This document shows, in pieces, positions 17,492 through 25,421 of a stretch of 33,825 nt of DNA. The notes beneath the pieces were generated by a model. It was given only the letters and a program-made list of their open reading frames with translations. It was not told the DNA's origin and searched no databases. Both the position numbers and the translations under genes were made by a program. Positions within the stretch are counted from its first letter, which is position 1, and the number at the start of each line of letters is the position of its first letter. Location: NCBI GenBank assembly GCA_028715115.1, contig JAQUSN010000002.1, forward strand, positions 274,816-308,640. The letters are read 5' to 3'. The DNA is from Patescibacteria group bacterium. GTDB lineage: Bacteria; Patescibacteriota; Patescibacteriia; UBA2591; UBA4787.

Positions 17492-17877
17492 AAATTTTTT
17501 ATTAAACTAGCTAATTTTTTATTCATTTTTTTCTCCTGCGTGTCCGTCTTATGGTCATAGCCTATTAAATGCAAATAACCATGCGCTAATAAATTTTTTA
17601 ATTCTTCGTCAATGGTCAAGTTCTGCTCTTTCGCCTGTTTCTTGGCGCGATCAAGGCAGATGATTATTTCATTGATTTTTTCGAAAGACAGCACATCGGT
17701 AACCTTATCAAGGCGGCGATATTTTTTATTTAATTTTTTAATAGTTGCCGGACTTACCAGCGCCACTGACAAATCGAGATCCTGGCCGGTCCGACTCATT
17801 AAACCATATAAAAAAATTCTTAAAAAAGAAATCTTTGCCCTGTTTTTGGTTTGGTTATTGATTTCGACGCTAGCCAT
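17488..17877 (-). CDS. ybeY: Endoribonuclease YbeY (16S rRNA 3'-end processing)
   Basis: YbeY is a zinc endoribonuclease in 16S rRNA maturation and ribosome quality control. At 129 aa it holds the metal motif HGYLHLIGYDH with His99, His103 and His109. DKVTDVLSFE (58-67) matches the family's TDVLSFP. The GDI(V/F)I segment usually following is altered to EIIICLDRA. It overlaps dgkA by 4 nt and lies 7 nt after mreB. Confidence 0.93.
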   Translation of the reverse strand: MASVEINNQTKNRAKISFLRIFLYGLMSRTGQDLDLSVALVSPATIKKLNKKYRRLDKVTDVLSFEKINEIIICLDRAKKQAKEQNLTIDEELKNLLAHGYLHLIGYDHKTDTQEKKMNKKLASLIKNL

Positions 17878-17884
17878 ATATAGA

Positions 17885-18925
17885 TTAGGCTCTAGCCGAG
17901 GGAATTAAAACCGACTTGAGGTTTTCAAAGTCTTCTAAAATCAATCCGGCACCGCGGACCGAAGTGGTCAAGGGGTCATCGGCCAAATGAATTGGAATAT
18001 TTATTTTCTTTTGAATCAACTTATCGATATTTCTCAAGAGCGAGCCGCCGCCAGAGACAACTACGCCGCGTTCATAAATATCGGCGACTAACTCGGGCGG
18101 AGTTTTTTCGATGGTATCAGAAATACTTTCAACTATTTGTTTTAAAATCGGCAAAATCGCCTCTCTAACCTGAGCATCAGTAATATTAATTTCTTTTGGC
18201 AAACCGCTGATTAAGTCCCTCCCACGAACCTTTATCTCTTGTGGTTTGTCATTCGGAGCAGCTGCACCAATGCGAGTTTTTATTTCTTCTGCGGTTTGAT
18301 CTCCCAATAAGATGCCAAATTTTTCTCTTAAATATTGGATCAATTGTTTATTTAGAGTTTCTCCGCCAATTTTTAATGATTTCCAGGTCACTACGCCGGA
18401 CAACGAAATAACTGCCACTTCAGATAAGCCGCCGCCCAATTCTACCATCAAATTACCGATTGATTCGTGAATCGGCAAGCGAGAACCGATCGCCGCAGCC
18501 ATTGGTCGTTCAACTAAAAAAACCTGGCGTGCGCCGGCTTGTAAAATTACGTCTTCTAAAGATTTTTTTTCAACCTCAGTCACGTCAAGCGGAATTGTCG
18601 CTACGACTCTCGGACGCGGAGTGATAAAAAAATTACCGTGATGGATCTTTTCAAAAATCAAGCGCAACATTTTTTCCGCTACTTCAAAATCAGATACCAC
18701 GCCATTAACAATCGGCTTTACTATCTGGATGTGCGGCGGCACCTTACCAATCATTCTTAGCGCCATTTGACCCAAAGCAATGATTTGATCGGTACGGGTG
18801 TTAATCGCCACGACTGATGGTTCATTTAAAACCAATCCCCTATCTTTGATATAAATACGGGTATTAGCGGTCCCCAAATCAACTCCAATATCTTTGGCGA
18901 ATAAACCTAAAAGATTATTAAACAT
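17885..18925 (-). CDS. mreB: Rod-shape actin homolog MreB
   Basis: MreB forms membrane-bound filaments that guide lateral wall synthesis. The 346-aa protein has VDLGTANTRIYI (15-26, phosphate 1), EPSVVAI, VATIPLDVTEVEKKSLEDV, the phosphate-2 MVELGGGLSEVAVIS and the adenosine motif VVSGGGSLLRNID. All are near full family length. It heads mreB-ybeY-dgkA-ftsA. MreC, MreD and RodA are not in the window. The upstream sequence is one copy of a dispersed repeat (18926-19021). Confidence 0.97.
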   Translation of the reverse strand: MFNNLLGLFAKDIGVDLGTANTRIYIKDRGLVLNEPSVVAINTRTDQIIALGQMALRMIGKVPPHIQIVKPIVNGVVSDFEVAEKMLRLIFEKIHHGNFFITPRPRVVATIPLDVTEVEKKSLEDVILQAGARQVFLVERPMAAAIGSRLPIHESIGNLMVELGGGLSEVAVISLSGVVTWKSLKIGGETLNKQLIQYLREKFGILLGDQTAEEIKTRIGAAAPNDKPQEIKVRGRDLISGLPKEINITDAQVREAILPILKQIVESISDTIEKTPPELVADIYERGVVVSGGGSLLRNIDKLIQKKINIPIHLADDPLTTSVRGAGLILEDFENLKSVLIPSARA

Positions 18926-19021
18926 GCCAAAATTATTAAAAAATTAAAAATGAAATTCGTAAATTTTTTCCCTGCCTGCCGGCAGGCAGGCATAATTTTG
19001 AGCATCCCGCAGGGGCGGGAT
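18926..19021. repeat. Dispersed composite repeat with 20-bp palindrome, copy A
   Basis: CCTGCCTGCCGGCAGGCAGG at 18971-18990 is a perfect palindrome, followed by the hairpin ATCCCGC-AGGG-GCGGGAT at 19004-19021. The AT-rich lead-in (ATGCCAAAATTATTAAAAA) and the tail (GGCATAATTTTG, then GCATCCCG) recur in the same order at 22016-22157. Confidence 0.7.
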
Positions 19022-19033
19022 AGCTAAAAATTA

Positions 19034-20269
19034 TTACCCCTTTATTTTATCAATAATTTTCTTAATGTCAATCAGCTCAAATTCTTTTTTAGCGCGCTCT
19101 TTGTATTCAATTTTATCTCCTGTTTTTTGGCTGACAATTAAACGCACCGGGATGCCAATCAAGTCGGCATCTTTAAATTTTATTCCTGGAGAATCTAAAC
19201 GATCATCAAAAAGAACATCAAAGCCATTTTCAACCAGCTCTTGATAAACTTTTTCTGCTTTCTCGGCGATTTTTTTGTCATCTAAATCAAGCCCAATTAG
19301 ATGAACATCAAATGGCGCAACTGACCTTGGCCAAATAATCCCCTTATCGTCATTCGAGACTTCGACAATAGTCGCCAAAAGTCGCCCCAAGCCAATACCA
19401 TAACAACCCATAACCAAGGCCTCTTCTTTGCCATCTTTATTCATGAAATTGGCTTTCATCTTTTCGCTGTATTTTTTGCCCAACTTAAAAGCATGGCTAG
19501 CTTCAATACTATTTTTAATTTCTATTTGGCCGCCACATTTTGGACACTTACTGACGTCTTTTGCCACTTCAAGATTAGCTCCCCAGTCTCCTTTGGTGCA
19601 AATAGCGATTTTATCTTCGCCCGAATTCGCCAAAACCATAAACTCATAAGAAAAATTTCCACCAATTGAGCCAGACGAAGCCTCAACGGCCACGGCCTTT
19701 AATCCGCAGCGCTCATAAATTCTATAATAAGCAGCTACAACTTTATTAAAATAATCATCTAGGTCTTCCATATTGGCATGAAAACTATATAAATCTTTCA
19801 TGACAAATTCGATGACGCGCAATAAACCGCCAGTTGGCCGCATTTCATTTCTAAATTTATTTTGAATTTGATAAACAGCTAGGGGTAAATCTTTGTAAGA
19901 ATTAATAAATTGCCTTGCTAAATCAGTAATAACCTCTTCGTGAGTAGGACCAAGGCATAGCCATTTATCGTGGCGATTTTTTATTTTAAATAATGGCGGG
20001 TCAATAGTATCCCAACGGCCGGTCTCTTGCCACAAGTCTTTTGGCTGAAGTGCTGGCATAACTAATTCTTGCCCACCGATGGCATTTATTTCTTCGCGAA
20101 TAATATTAGCAATTTTATCATGAACTCTTAAACCAAGCGGTAATAATGTCCAGACGCCGCTGGTTAATTGATTGATAAATCCGGCGCGAACCAATAATTT
20201 GTGACTGATGGTTTGCGCGTCTTTTGGGGCTTCGCGTAGTGTTTTCGAAAATAATTTACTTTGTCGCAT
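19034..20269 (-). CDS. proS: Prolyl-tRNA synthetase, short form without the insertion domain
   Basis: This class II synthetase charges tRNA-Pro. Motif 2 is visible around QNKFRNEMRPTGGLLRVIEFVMKD, and motif 3 as MGCYGIGLGRLLATI. The anticodon-binding domain is at about 315-405 (FDVHLIGLDLDD...GIKFKDADLIGIPVRLIV). At 411 aa it is about 150 residues shorter than bacterial-type ProRS near 570. The INS editing domain between motifs 2 and 3 is missing and only a CPKCGG-containing linker remains near 244. Mis-charged Ala-tRNA-Pro would then need another editing factor. It follows rseP on the same strand, as in many bacteria, but a pilin-like gene separates them. Confidence 0.95.
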   Translation of the reverse strand: MRQSKLFSKTLREAPKDAQTISHKLLVRAGFINQLTSGVWTLLPLGLRVHDKIANIIREEINAIGGQELVMPALQPKDLWQETGRWDTIDPPLFKIKNRHDKWLCLGPTHEEVITDLARQFINSYKDLPLAVYQIQNKFRNEMRPTGGLLRVIEFVMKDLYSFHANMEDLDDYFNKVVAAYYRIYERCGLKAVAVEASSGSIGGNFSYEFMVLANSGEDKIAICTKGDWGANLEVAKDVSKCPKCGGQIEIKNSIEASHAFKLGKKYSEKMKANFMNKDGKEEALVMGCYGIGLGRLLATIVEVSNDDKGIIWPRSVAPFDVHLIGLDLDDKKIAEKAEKVYQELVENGFDVLFDDRLDSPGIKFKDADLIGIPVRLIVSQKTGDKIEYKERAKKEFELIDIKKIIDKIKG

Positions 20270-20545
20270 ATCAGGTAGTAGAGGTTTGACAAATTAACTG
20301 AATAAATTAGTTAATTTAAGTCTAAACTTTAAATTACATATTAATAATCAAACAAGTGGTGCCAAGTAGTTTCGACTTAGGTGGTCGAAAAATAGTCAAA
20401 CTTTCCCTGCCTACCGGCAGGCAGGACTACCTGACATGTCAAAATTATAAAAAATTTAAATTTGCCGCACAGCGATGAAAAAAATTTTATGACAAACAAG
20501 ATTAAAGATTCTAAATTGTTACGCACCTGTCCGCCTGCTACACGA
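20270..20545. repeat. Intergenic block with inverted repeats
   Basis: This gene-free stretch holds TCAGGTAGT (20271-20279) matched inversely by ACTACCTGA (20426-20434), the hairpin AAATTAACT/AGTTAATTT (20291-20317), and a near-perfect CCTGCC...GGCAGG palindrome at 20406-20425. The outer arms could be ends of a small non-autonomous element. No promoter for proS is clear. Confidence 0.45.
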
Positions 20546-21979
20546 CTACCGGGCGCACCGAAACCCAATGCTAAAGTACGAATCACCCGCACCCCAACTC
20601 ACGCGCAAGCTGAACACCCCGGCGTCAGCCGCATTAGGCCAAGGCCCGCCACGGATGCCCACGCGCGCGGTGGTAGCAGCCGAGTTAGAATTGTCGTAAA
20701 TCTTGCCCACTCCGTTAGCCGAATTCCAGGCATCATCAGAAGGACGAAAGACGGCCTTGCCGTCAGTGTAGCCGGTGGTAAAAGTGTTGGCGCCATTGTT
20801 GTTCAGGGCAGTAAATTCATAGTAGTTCCAACCTGAAACATCGTCATCGTCTGGCTGGTCCAATTCCTGATGGGTGGCGTCAGCGCCAGAAGGCGTAAAA
20901 GACACGTGTTCCCAGACATTACCGGAGATATCCCAAATAGTTGAACCATTAGACAGGGTCAGCATGGCTTTGGAGTTTCTGCCTAAACCTTTCTCCGGAT
21001 CAGCGCCATTGTAGCTGGCTGAATCGGAAATACCGACATTGCCTCGTTTTAAACCGCCGCCTGAAGCCACGGTGGAACCGATCTGGCTATTGGCCCAGTT
21101 TGAACTAACCTGTTCCGCGTCGCGGGCAATGGCCATCCATTCGTCATTGGTAATTAAGTGATAGCCGGTCGGGCAAGCCGAAAGAGCGTCAGTATGAGTA
21201 ATACCGGCAATGGGTGACCCTTCTGGAGAAGAAACCACTTTATTACCATCTTTATCGGTTTTATTCCAATCATAAGTATCGTAAAGTACATCTACTCTGT
21301 GGTCTGCATCTGCGTCATTGCCTATGCCGTCTCCATCAGAATCATATTTAGCCTCATACTGAAAAACATAGAAACCGGTTTTGCCATTGAGGACTGACCC
21401 AGCGCGATCAAAATAGTAAGCGTTGTTATTGTTTCTAGAGACTAAAATATCTCCTCTGGTTAATTGGTTGGCATTGTTACCGCCATAGACCTCGTAAGAA
21501 GTAGTTTCCTGGCCACCGTCATTAATAGCCGGGGCATAGTTGCTTGATTCAATATATGTCGAGATATGGTATTGGGAGCCTGAATTAGCCGTACGATACC
21601 AATAGCAGTGATCAGGGTAAACTGTATCTTGGAAGAGTGGGTCTTTGGGGATTTGGGCCATATATGAACTCATCAAAGTGGCAAAGTCAGTTGATTGCTC
21701 AAGGCAAAAACCATAGCTTGAATCGCTACTACTGGGACCAATGGCACCATTAGGATAGGAACCGCTGTCAGCCAGGTAAAGTTCCAGAGTAGTAGAAAGA
21801 GATTTTAGGGCTTGGGCCCGTTTGGCGTCTCTGGCTTTGGCCAAAGCCGGCGTAATACTGAAAACGGCAAAAGCAGTCAAGAGACCAATGATGGCAACCA
21901 CAATCAAAAGTTCGACGAGAGTAAAAGACCGTCGATGAGATGATTTTTGAAAATAAAAAAACTTCATGAAATGATTCAT
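20546..21979 (-). CDS. DGR target: type IV pilin-like protein with FGE-sulfatase/C-type-lectin domain
   Basis: This 477-aa surface protein has a class III-like prepilin signal, SFTLVELLIVVAIIGLL, with Phe19 as expected residue 1 and Glu23 as residue 5. A pilin alpha helix follows to about residue 70, then a linker with DSDGDGIGNDADAD (calcium-binding-like, 213-226). The C-terminal FGE-sulfatase fold (about 228-477) shows YHLITNDEWMAIARDAE and WDISGNVWEH. The last 41 residues (from about 437) are the variable repeat, ending in the DGR-type GFRCAR stop. DGRs use this fold to display diversified ligand-binding loops. It is inserted between rseP and proS and has a near-identical paralog at the right edge. 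The start at 21979 is the first Met; Met5 is possible. Surface export by type IV pilus machinery is inferred. Confidence 0.88.
   Translation of the reverse strand: MNHFMKFFYFQKSSHRRSFTLVELLIVVAIIGLLTAFAVFSITPALAKARDAKRAQALKSLSTTLELYLADSGSYPNGAIGPSSSDSSYGFCLEQSTDFATLMSSYMAQIPKDPLFQDTVYPDHCYWYRTANSGSQYHISTYIESSNYAPAINDGGQETTSYEVYGGNNANQLTRGDILVSRNNNNAYYFDRAGSVLNGKTGFYVFQYEAKYDSDGDGIGNDADADHRVDVLYDTYDWNKTDKDGNKVVSSPEGSPIAGITHTDALSACPTGYHLITNDEWMAIARDAEQVSSNWANSQIGSTVASGGGLKRGNVGISDSASYNGADPEKGLGRNSKAMLTLSNGSTIWDISGNVWEHVSFTPSGADATHQELDQPDDDDVSGWNYYEFTALNNNGANTFTTGYTDGKAVFRPSDDAWNSANGVGKIYDNSNSAATTARVGIRGGPWPNAADAGVFSLRVSWGAGDSYFSIGFRCAR
20547..20669 (-). repeat. DGR variable repeat VR1
   Basis: The 123 bp align without gaps to the template-like repeat at 32026-32148. 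On the coding strand about 21 of 32 template adenines differ, against about 21 of 91 other bases (hand counted). 11 of the 12 template Asn codons are replaced (Pro, Pro, Asp, Ser, Arg and others). The GC-rich end TGCGCCCGGTA is conserved, as expected for the initiation-of-homing site. Confidence 0.85.
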
Positions 21980-22015
21980 AACTTATGACAACACGCTTGA
22001 GCGTAATCTTGCAAC

Positions 22016-22157
22016 ATGCCAAAATTATTAAAAATTTAGAACGAAATTAGTAGGTTTTCTGCCTGCCGGCAGGCATAATTTTGCCCGTCCGCCGAAAGCG
22101 CGGCGGCGAAGGAGAAAGCATCCCGTGAGTCCGATCATGGTCGGACTTTTACGGGAT
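22016..22157. repeat. Dispersed composite repeat, copy B, with cruciform-like hairpin
   Basis: This copy has the same order as 18926-19021: AT-rich lead-in, TGCCTGCCGGCAGGCA palindrome (22060-22075), CATAATTTTG, and a GCATCCCG hairpin. Here the hairpin is longer: ATCCCGT (22120-22126) and ACGGGAT (22151-22157) enclose AGTCCGA/TCGGACT (22128-22147). It lies between rseP and the DGR target gene and may act as a transcription barrier. Confidence 0.65.
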
Positions 22158-22218
22158 AACCTTAATTATGGTCAAAATTTTAAACCTAATAAAATAAATT
22201 ATCTAAAATTAACTTAAA

Positions 22219-23370
22219 CTAATGCACAATTAGTTTCATGATGTCATTGTAGGTTACATAAATGATTAAAATTAAAAGAAGAGTAAAGCCAATCCCATTA
22301 ATAGCATTTTCTATACTCGGCTTAACCGGTTTGCGAAATATGCCTTCAATAACAAAGAACACTCCTCGCCCACCGTCAAGCGCCGGAAAAGGAATAAGTT
22401 GAGTAACGGCAATAAGTAAAGAAACCACGGCTACGAATTGCATTAAATAAACAATGCCCATTTTAGCCGCATCGGCAGTCATGGCAGCAAGGCCGACTAC
22501 GCCGGCCGCTTCGGCGATCATTTTGTGGTGAAAAATTAATTCCTTAAAAAATAGATAAAATCCCTGAACAATCGAACCGAGCAAAAGAAAGGTTTTACTA
22601 ATGCCGCTCCAAACAGCCAAGTGAATTGGATAATAAACTCGACCAACCTTACTAATGGCCACGCCGATTACTCCGCCAGTGCTGGTCTCATCAGGAAAAA
22701 CCTGATTAGCTGGTTTTGGCTGAACCGATAATTCAATTTGTTGATTATTACGTTCAACGATTATTTTTATAGTTTTGCCAACTTTGTCCTTGAAATAATT
22801 CTGAATATCAACGACCTCTTTAGGCGCTTGGCTATCAATGTTGATTATTTTATCATTTACCTTGAGTCCTGATATAGAAGCCGGTGAATTCGGGCTAATT
22901 GCTATTAACTGAATTCTAATATCTTTAATGACTAAACGGCTATTTAAAATTTCCGGAGTAATTTCTTGATAAGAACCAAGACCGGATGTAATGGCCAATA
23001 GGATCGCGGCTAAAATTATATTCATTCCAGCGCCGCTTAAGGTAATGAGTAAGCGCTGCCACCATGGTTTAAACGAAAAACTATCTGACTCCTTTTTGCC
23101 GCCCGCCTCTTCCCCTTTTAATCGGTTAAATCCACCAAAAGGAATCCAGTTAAAAGAATAAATTGTCCCGTGTTCTTCTTTGGGTTCTCGACGTCCAAAG
23201 AAGAATTTATTTTTATTGCCGACTTTAGTAAGGCCAAAAAGTCTGGGTGGATAACCAAAGCCAAATTCTTCAACTCGTACTTTGAATAATCTGCCAACGA
23301 TAAAATGACCTAATTCGTGGATAAAGACAATTAAACTCAGAGAGATAATTATAGCTAAAGCTATGAGCAT
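22219..23370 (-). CDS. rseP: Site-2 intramembrane zinc metalloprotease (RseP/RasP type)
   Basis: This membrane protease cuts single-pass proteins within the membrane, for signal-peptide clearance or anti-sigma factor release. The 383-aa sequence has the active-site HELGH (18-22) in the first transmembrane helix, a central PDZ domain (about 150-225, with GLKVNDKIINIDSQAP) and the third ligand motif LIPFPALDGGRG near 340. C-terminal transmembrane helices complete the fold. Gene order frr...rseP...proS echoes the conserved frr-uppS-cdsA-dxr-rseP-proS order, but uppS, cdsA and dxr are absent and pilin-like genes take their place. Confidence 0.94.
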   Translation of the reverse strand: MLIALAIIISLSLIVFIHELGHFIVGRLFKVRVEEFGFGYPPRLFGLTKVGNKNKFFFGRREPKEEHGTIYSFNWIPFGGFNRLKGEEAGGKKESDSFSFKPWWQRLLITLSGAGMNIILAAILLAITSGLGSYQEITPEILNSRLVIKDIRIQLIAISPNSPASISGLKVNDKIINIDSQAPKEVVDIQNYFKDKVGKTIKIIVERNNQQIELSVQPKPANQVFPDETSTGGVIGVAISKVGRVYYPIHLAVWSGISKTFLLLGSIVQGFYLFFKELIFHHKMIAEAAGVVGLAAMTADAAKMGIVYLMQFVAVVSLLIAVTQLIPFPALDGGRGVFFVIEGIFRKPVKPSIENAINGIGFTLLLILIIYVTYNDIMKLIVH

Positions 23371-23411
23371 GTAAAATTAATAAAAAACTAAAATACTAAA
23401 TTTAATAAAAT

Positions 23412-24665
23412 TTAATTTCCCGAACAATTTGTACAATTGCTGCATTGAGCCTGGGTCCAATATATTCTACAATGTTCACAAACCTCACAAGACTGAAGGG
23501 CTCGATTATAAATCCTGACATTGTCCATCCAACCGCTATATCCGGCTAATCCACTAGCATGAGTACCTAATAAAATTGCATCGCTATTTGTTTGAATAAG
23601 TTGAGTCGAGGTTAATGTGTTATTCAACATTCCATTAAGATAAAGGCAACCATTATTAGCCCCTCCATCAACATCGTAAGTCCCAGCAACATGATACCAC
23701 ACATCATCTGATAATCCTGCCGTAGATTGAACTTAACCGATATTTGGAACTCCATTCTGAAAACCCAACGTAACTTTACCGATACTATTGTCAACAGCTA
23801 TATAATACTGCCACCTTTTAGCAATAACACGAGAATATGATCCCTGTGCTCCGGTTTTTTTAATCCAGGCTTCAAGAGTAATTGCACGGGTAACATTGAA
23901 TATCGCATTATGAGGAATAGAAATATAATCATCCGTTCCGTCAAACAATCCGCATTTACCTGCCGTGCAATCAGTTTCTCCGCCCACCGGCCCCGTAATA
24001 TTTGGGCATGACTTGCCATTATTACTATAAGAAGAAGAATCAAGAACGTTATAAGTAGAACAGTTGTTAGTCCAACTGTCTTCGTCCATCTTCCACCAAC
24101 CAAGTAACGACGTATCCTGATATGTCTGCCAACTGGTCATGGCGTTATTAAGGCTCGCATCGGTCAAAGACACTTGGCTTATTTGCTGCCCAGCAGATCT
24201 ATAAATTTCATAATAATTAGAAGCAGTGCCGCTGTCATTTGAAGCAGAAGTGGTGTCTCGTTCTAAATAAGCAGCTATTTTGTAGTTAGTGCCGGTTGAA
24301 TCAGTGATATAGTAATAACAATAACGAGAAGAATTAGGATCAATAGGCAAAGAATTAAGGTAGGTAGAGTTAATTAGGGCAGTGCTTAAAGGATTGTAGG
24401 GATCTGAAGTGCATCCTCCAGAGGGCCAAATGGGGTAAATTCCATTGGCAGTAAGATAGACGTCAAGTGTTTTAGAGAATTGGACTAAATCGCCTATTCT
24501 ACGTATATCCCTGGCTTTGGCAGAAGCCGTAGAAACCGAGATTAAGGCGACGGCGACAAAAATACCAATAATGGCGACGACGACCAGGAGTTCGATGAGC
24601 GTAAAGGAGTAATAAAAATTATTATCTTTATTCTGCTCTGCTTTTAGCTTATCGTAGGACAACAT
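23412..24665 (-). pseudogene. Pilin-like LamG/concanavalin-domain surface protein interrupted by an in-frame TAA
   Basis: The N-terminus has a prepilin signal (SFTLIELLVVVAIIGIF, Phe21 and Glu25), then a helix and a pilin-like middle part. A LamG/laminin-G-like domain starts near residue 190 (LLGWWKMDE) with CGLFDGTDDYISIPHNAIF and LEAWIKK. A TAA at 23733-23735 stops translation after residue 310. The same frame continues through VWYHVAGTYDVDGGANNGC to YSGWMDNVRIYNRAL and a Cys-rich end, exactly the rest of a LamG domain. The coding frame is uninterrupted except for this one codon (417 codons in all). Either a recent nonsense mutation, a sequencing error or a programmed readthrough is possible. 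It lies between frr and rseP. Confidence 0.8.
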
Positions 24666-24729
24666 GAAATTAAAATTAAAAGTCGTAAATATATTTTCTT
24701 TGAGTTTCTAGATCTTAAGTTAAGCATAA

Positions 24730-25284
24730 TTAAATGGTTGTGATTTCTTTTTCTTTTTTAACGCCAATCTGATCAATTTCTTCCATAATTTTAGACGATG
24801 ATTTATCCAGATCTTCGAAAAATTCAAACTTATCGTCTTCGGTAATTTCTTTGTCCTTAGCGGCTTTATTTATTTTCGACCTGAATTCATCGCGCTCTGA
24901 CCGAATTTCATTACGCCAATGTTCAAGTTTCTGATTTAAAATTTTGACCAAATTTTTTCTTGTTTCTTCGTTTAATGGAGGTAAATTAACATGAATTAAA
25001 GATTCCCTGACCGACGGCAAAGTGCCTAAATTAGCTTGTGTTAAAGCTATTTCTATTTCTTTAACGAGATTTCTGTCCCATGGTTGAATAATAATCAACC
25101 TCGGTTCCGGTATAGTAATACTCGCCAGTTGATCAATCGGCGTTCTAACCCCATAAGCTTCAACCAAAATATGACTGATTAAATCAGCAGTAGCTCTACC
25201 GGTTCTTATGGTTTGAACGTCTTTTTTCAGAGCTTCTAAGGTCTTTTGTACGTTCTCTTGAAAATTTTTTAAATCAATGGCCAT
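24730..25284 (-). CDS. frr: Ribosome recycling factor
   Basis: RRF splits the post-termination ribosome with EF-G. The three-helix bundle and insert are visible: IRTGRATADLISHILVEAYG, ASITIPEPRLIIIQPWDRNLVKEIE, and RKNLVKILNQKLEHWRNEIRSERDE near the C-terminus. I chose the start at 25284 (MAIDLKNF), giving 184 aa, the usual family length. A Met 10 codons upstream adds a non-conserved stretch. No Shine-Dalgarno sequence helps decide. Confidence 0.95.
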   Translation of the reverse strand: MAIDLKNFQENVQKTLEALKKDVQTIRTGRATADLISHILVEAYGVRTPIDQLASITIPEPRLIIIQPWDRNLVKEIEIALTQANLGTLPSVRESLIHVNLPPLNEETRKNLVKILNQKLEHWRNEIRSERDEFRSKINKAAKDKEITEDDKFEFFEDLDKSSSKIMEEIDQIGVKKEKEITTI

Positions 25285-25339
25285 AAAAAAATAATAATTA
25301 TCCCGACGCTTCATTTAATAAATATAAAAGAAGTCGGGA

Positions 25340-25360
25340 CCCCCGACTTTACGTCGGGGG
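25340..25360. repeat. Hairpin between frr and ftsZ
   Basis: CCCCCGAC (25340-25347) pairs with GTCGGGGG (25353-25360) around TTTAC. There is no strong T run, so it may be a processing hairpin or a repeat and not a terminator. Another GC-rich palindrome, CCCGCCTATGGCGG-like, follows at about 25402-25416. Confidence 0.5.
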
Positions 25361-25421
25361 AATTATCAACCCGAAGCCCGTCTAACGGACAGGCAGGCTG
25401 ACCCGCCTATGGCGGAAAATA

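Noticed and set aside
20377-20592. Minus frame with LPAGRQG peptide
   Set aside because: This peptide comes from reading the CCTGCCGGCAGG palindrome, common in Parcubacteria-like DNA, not a gene.
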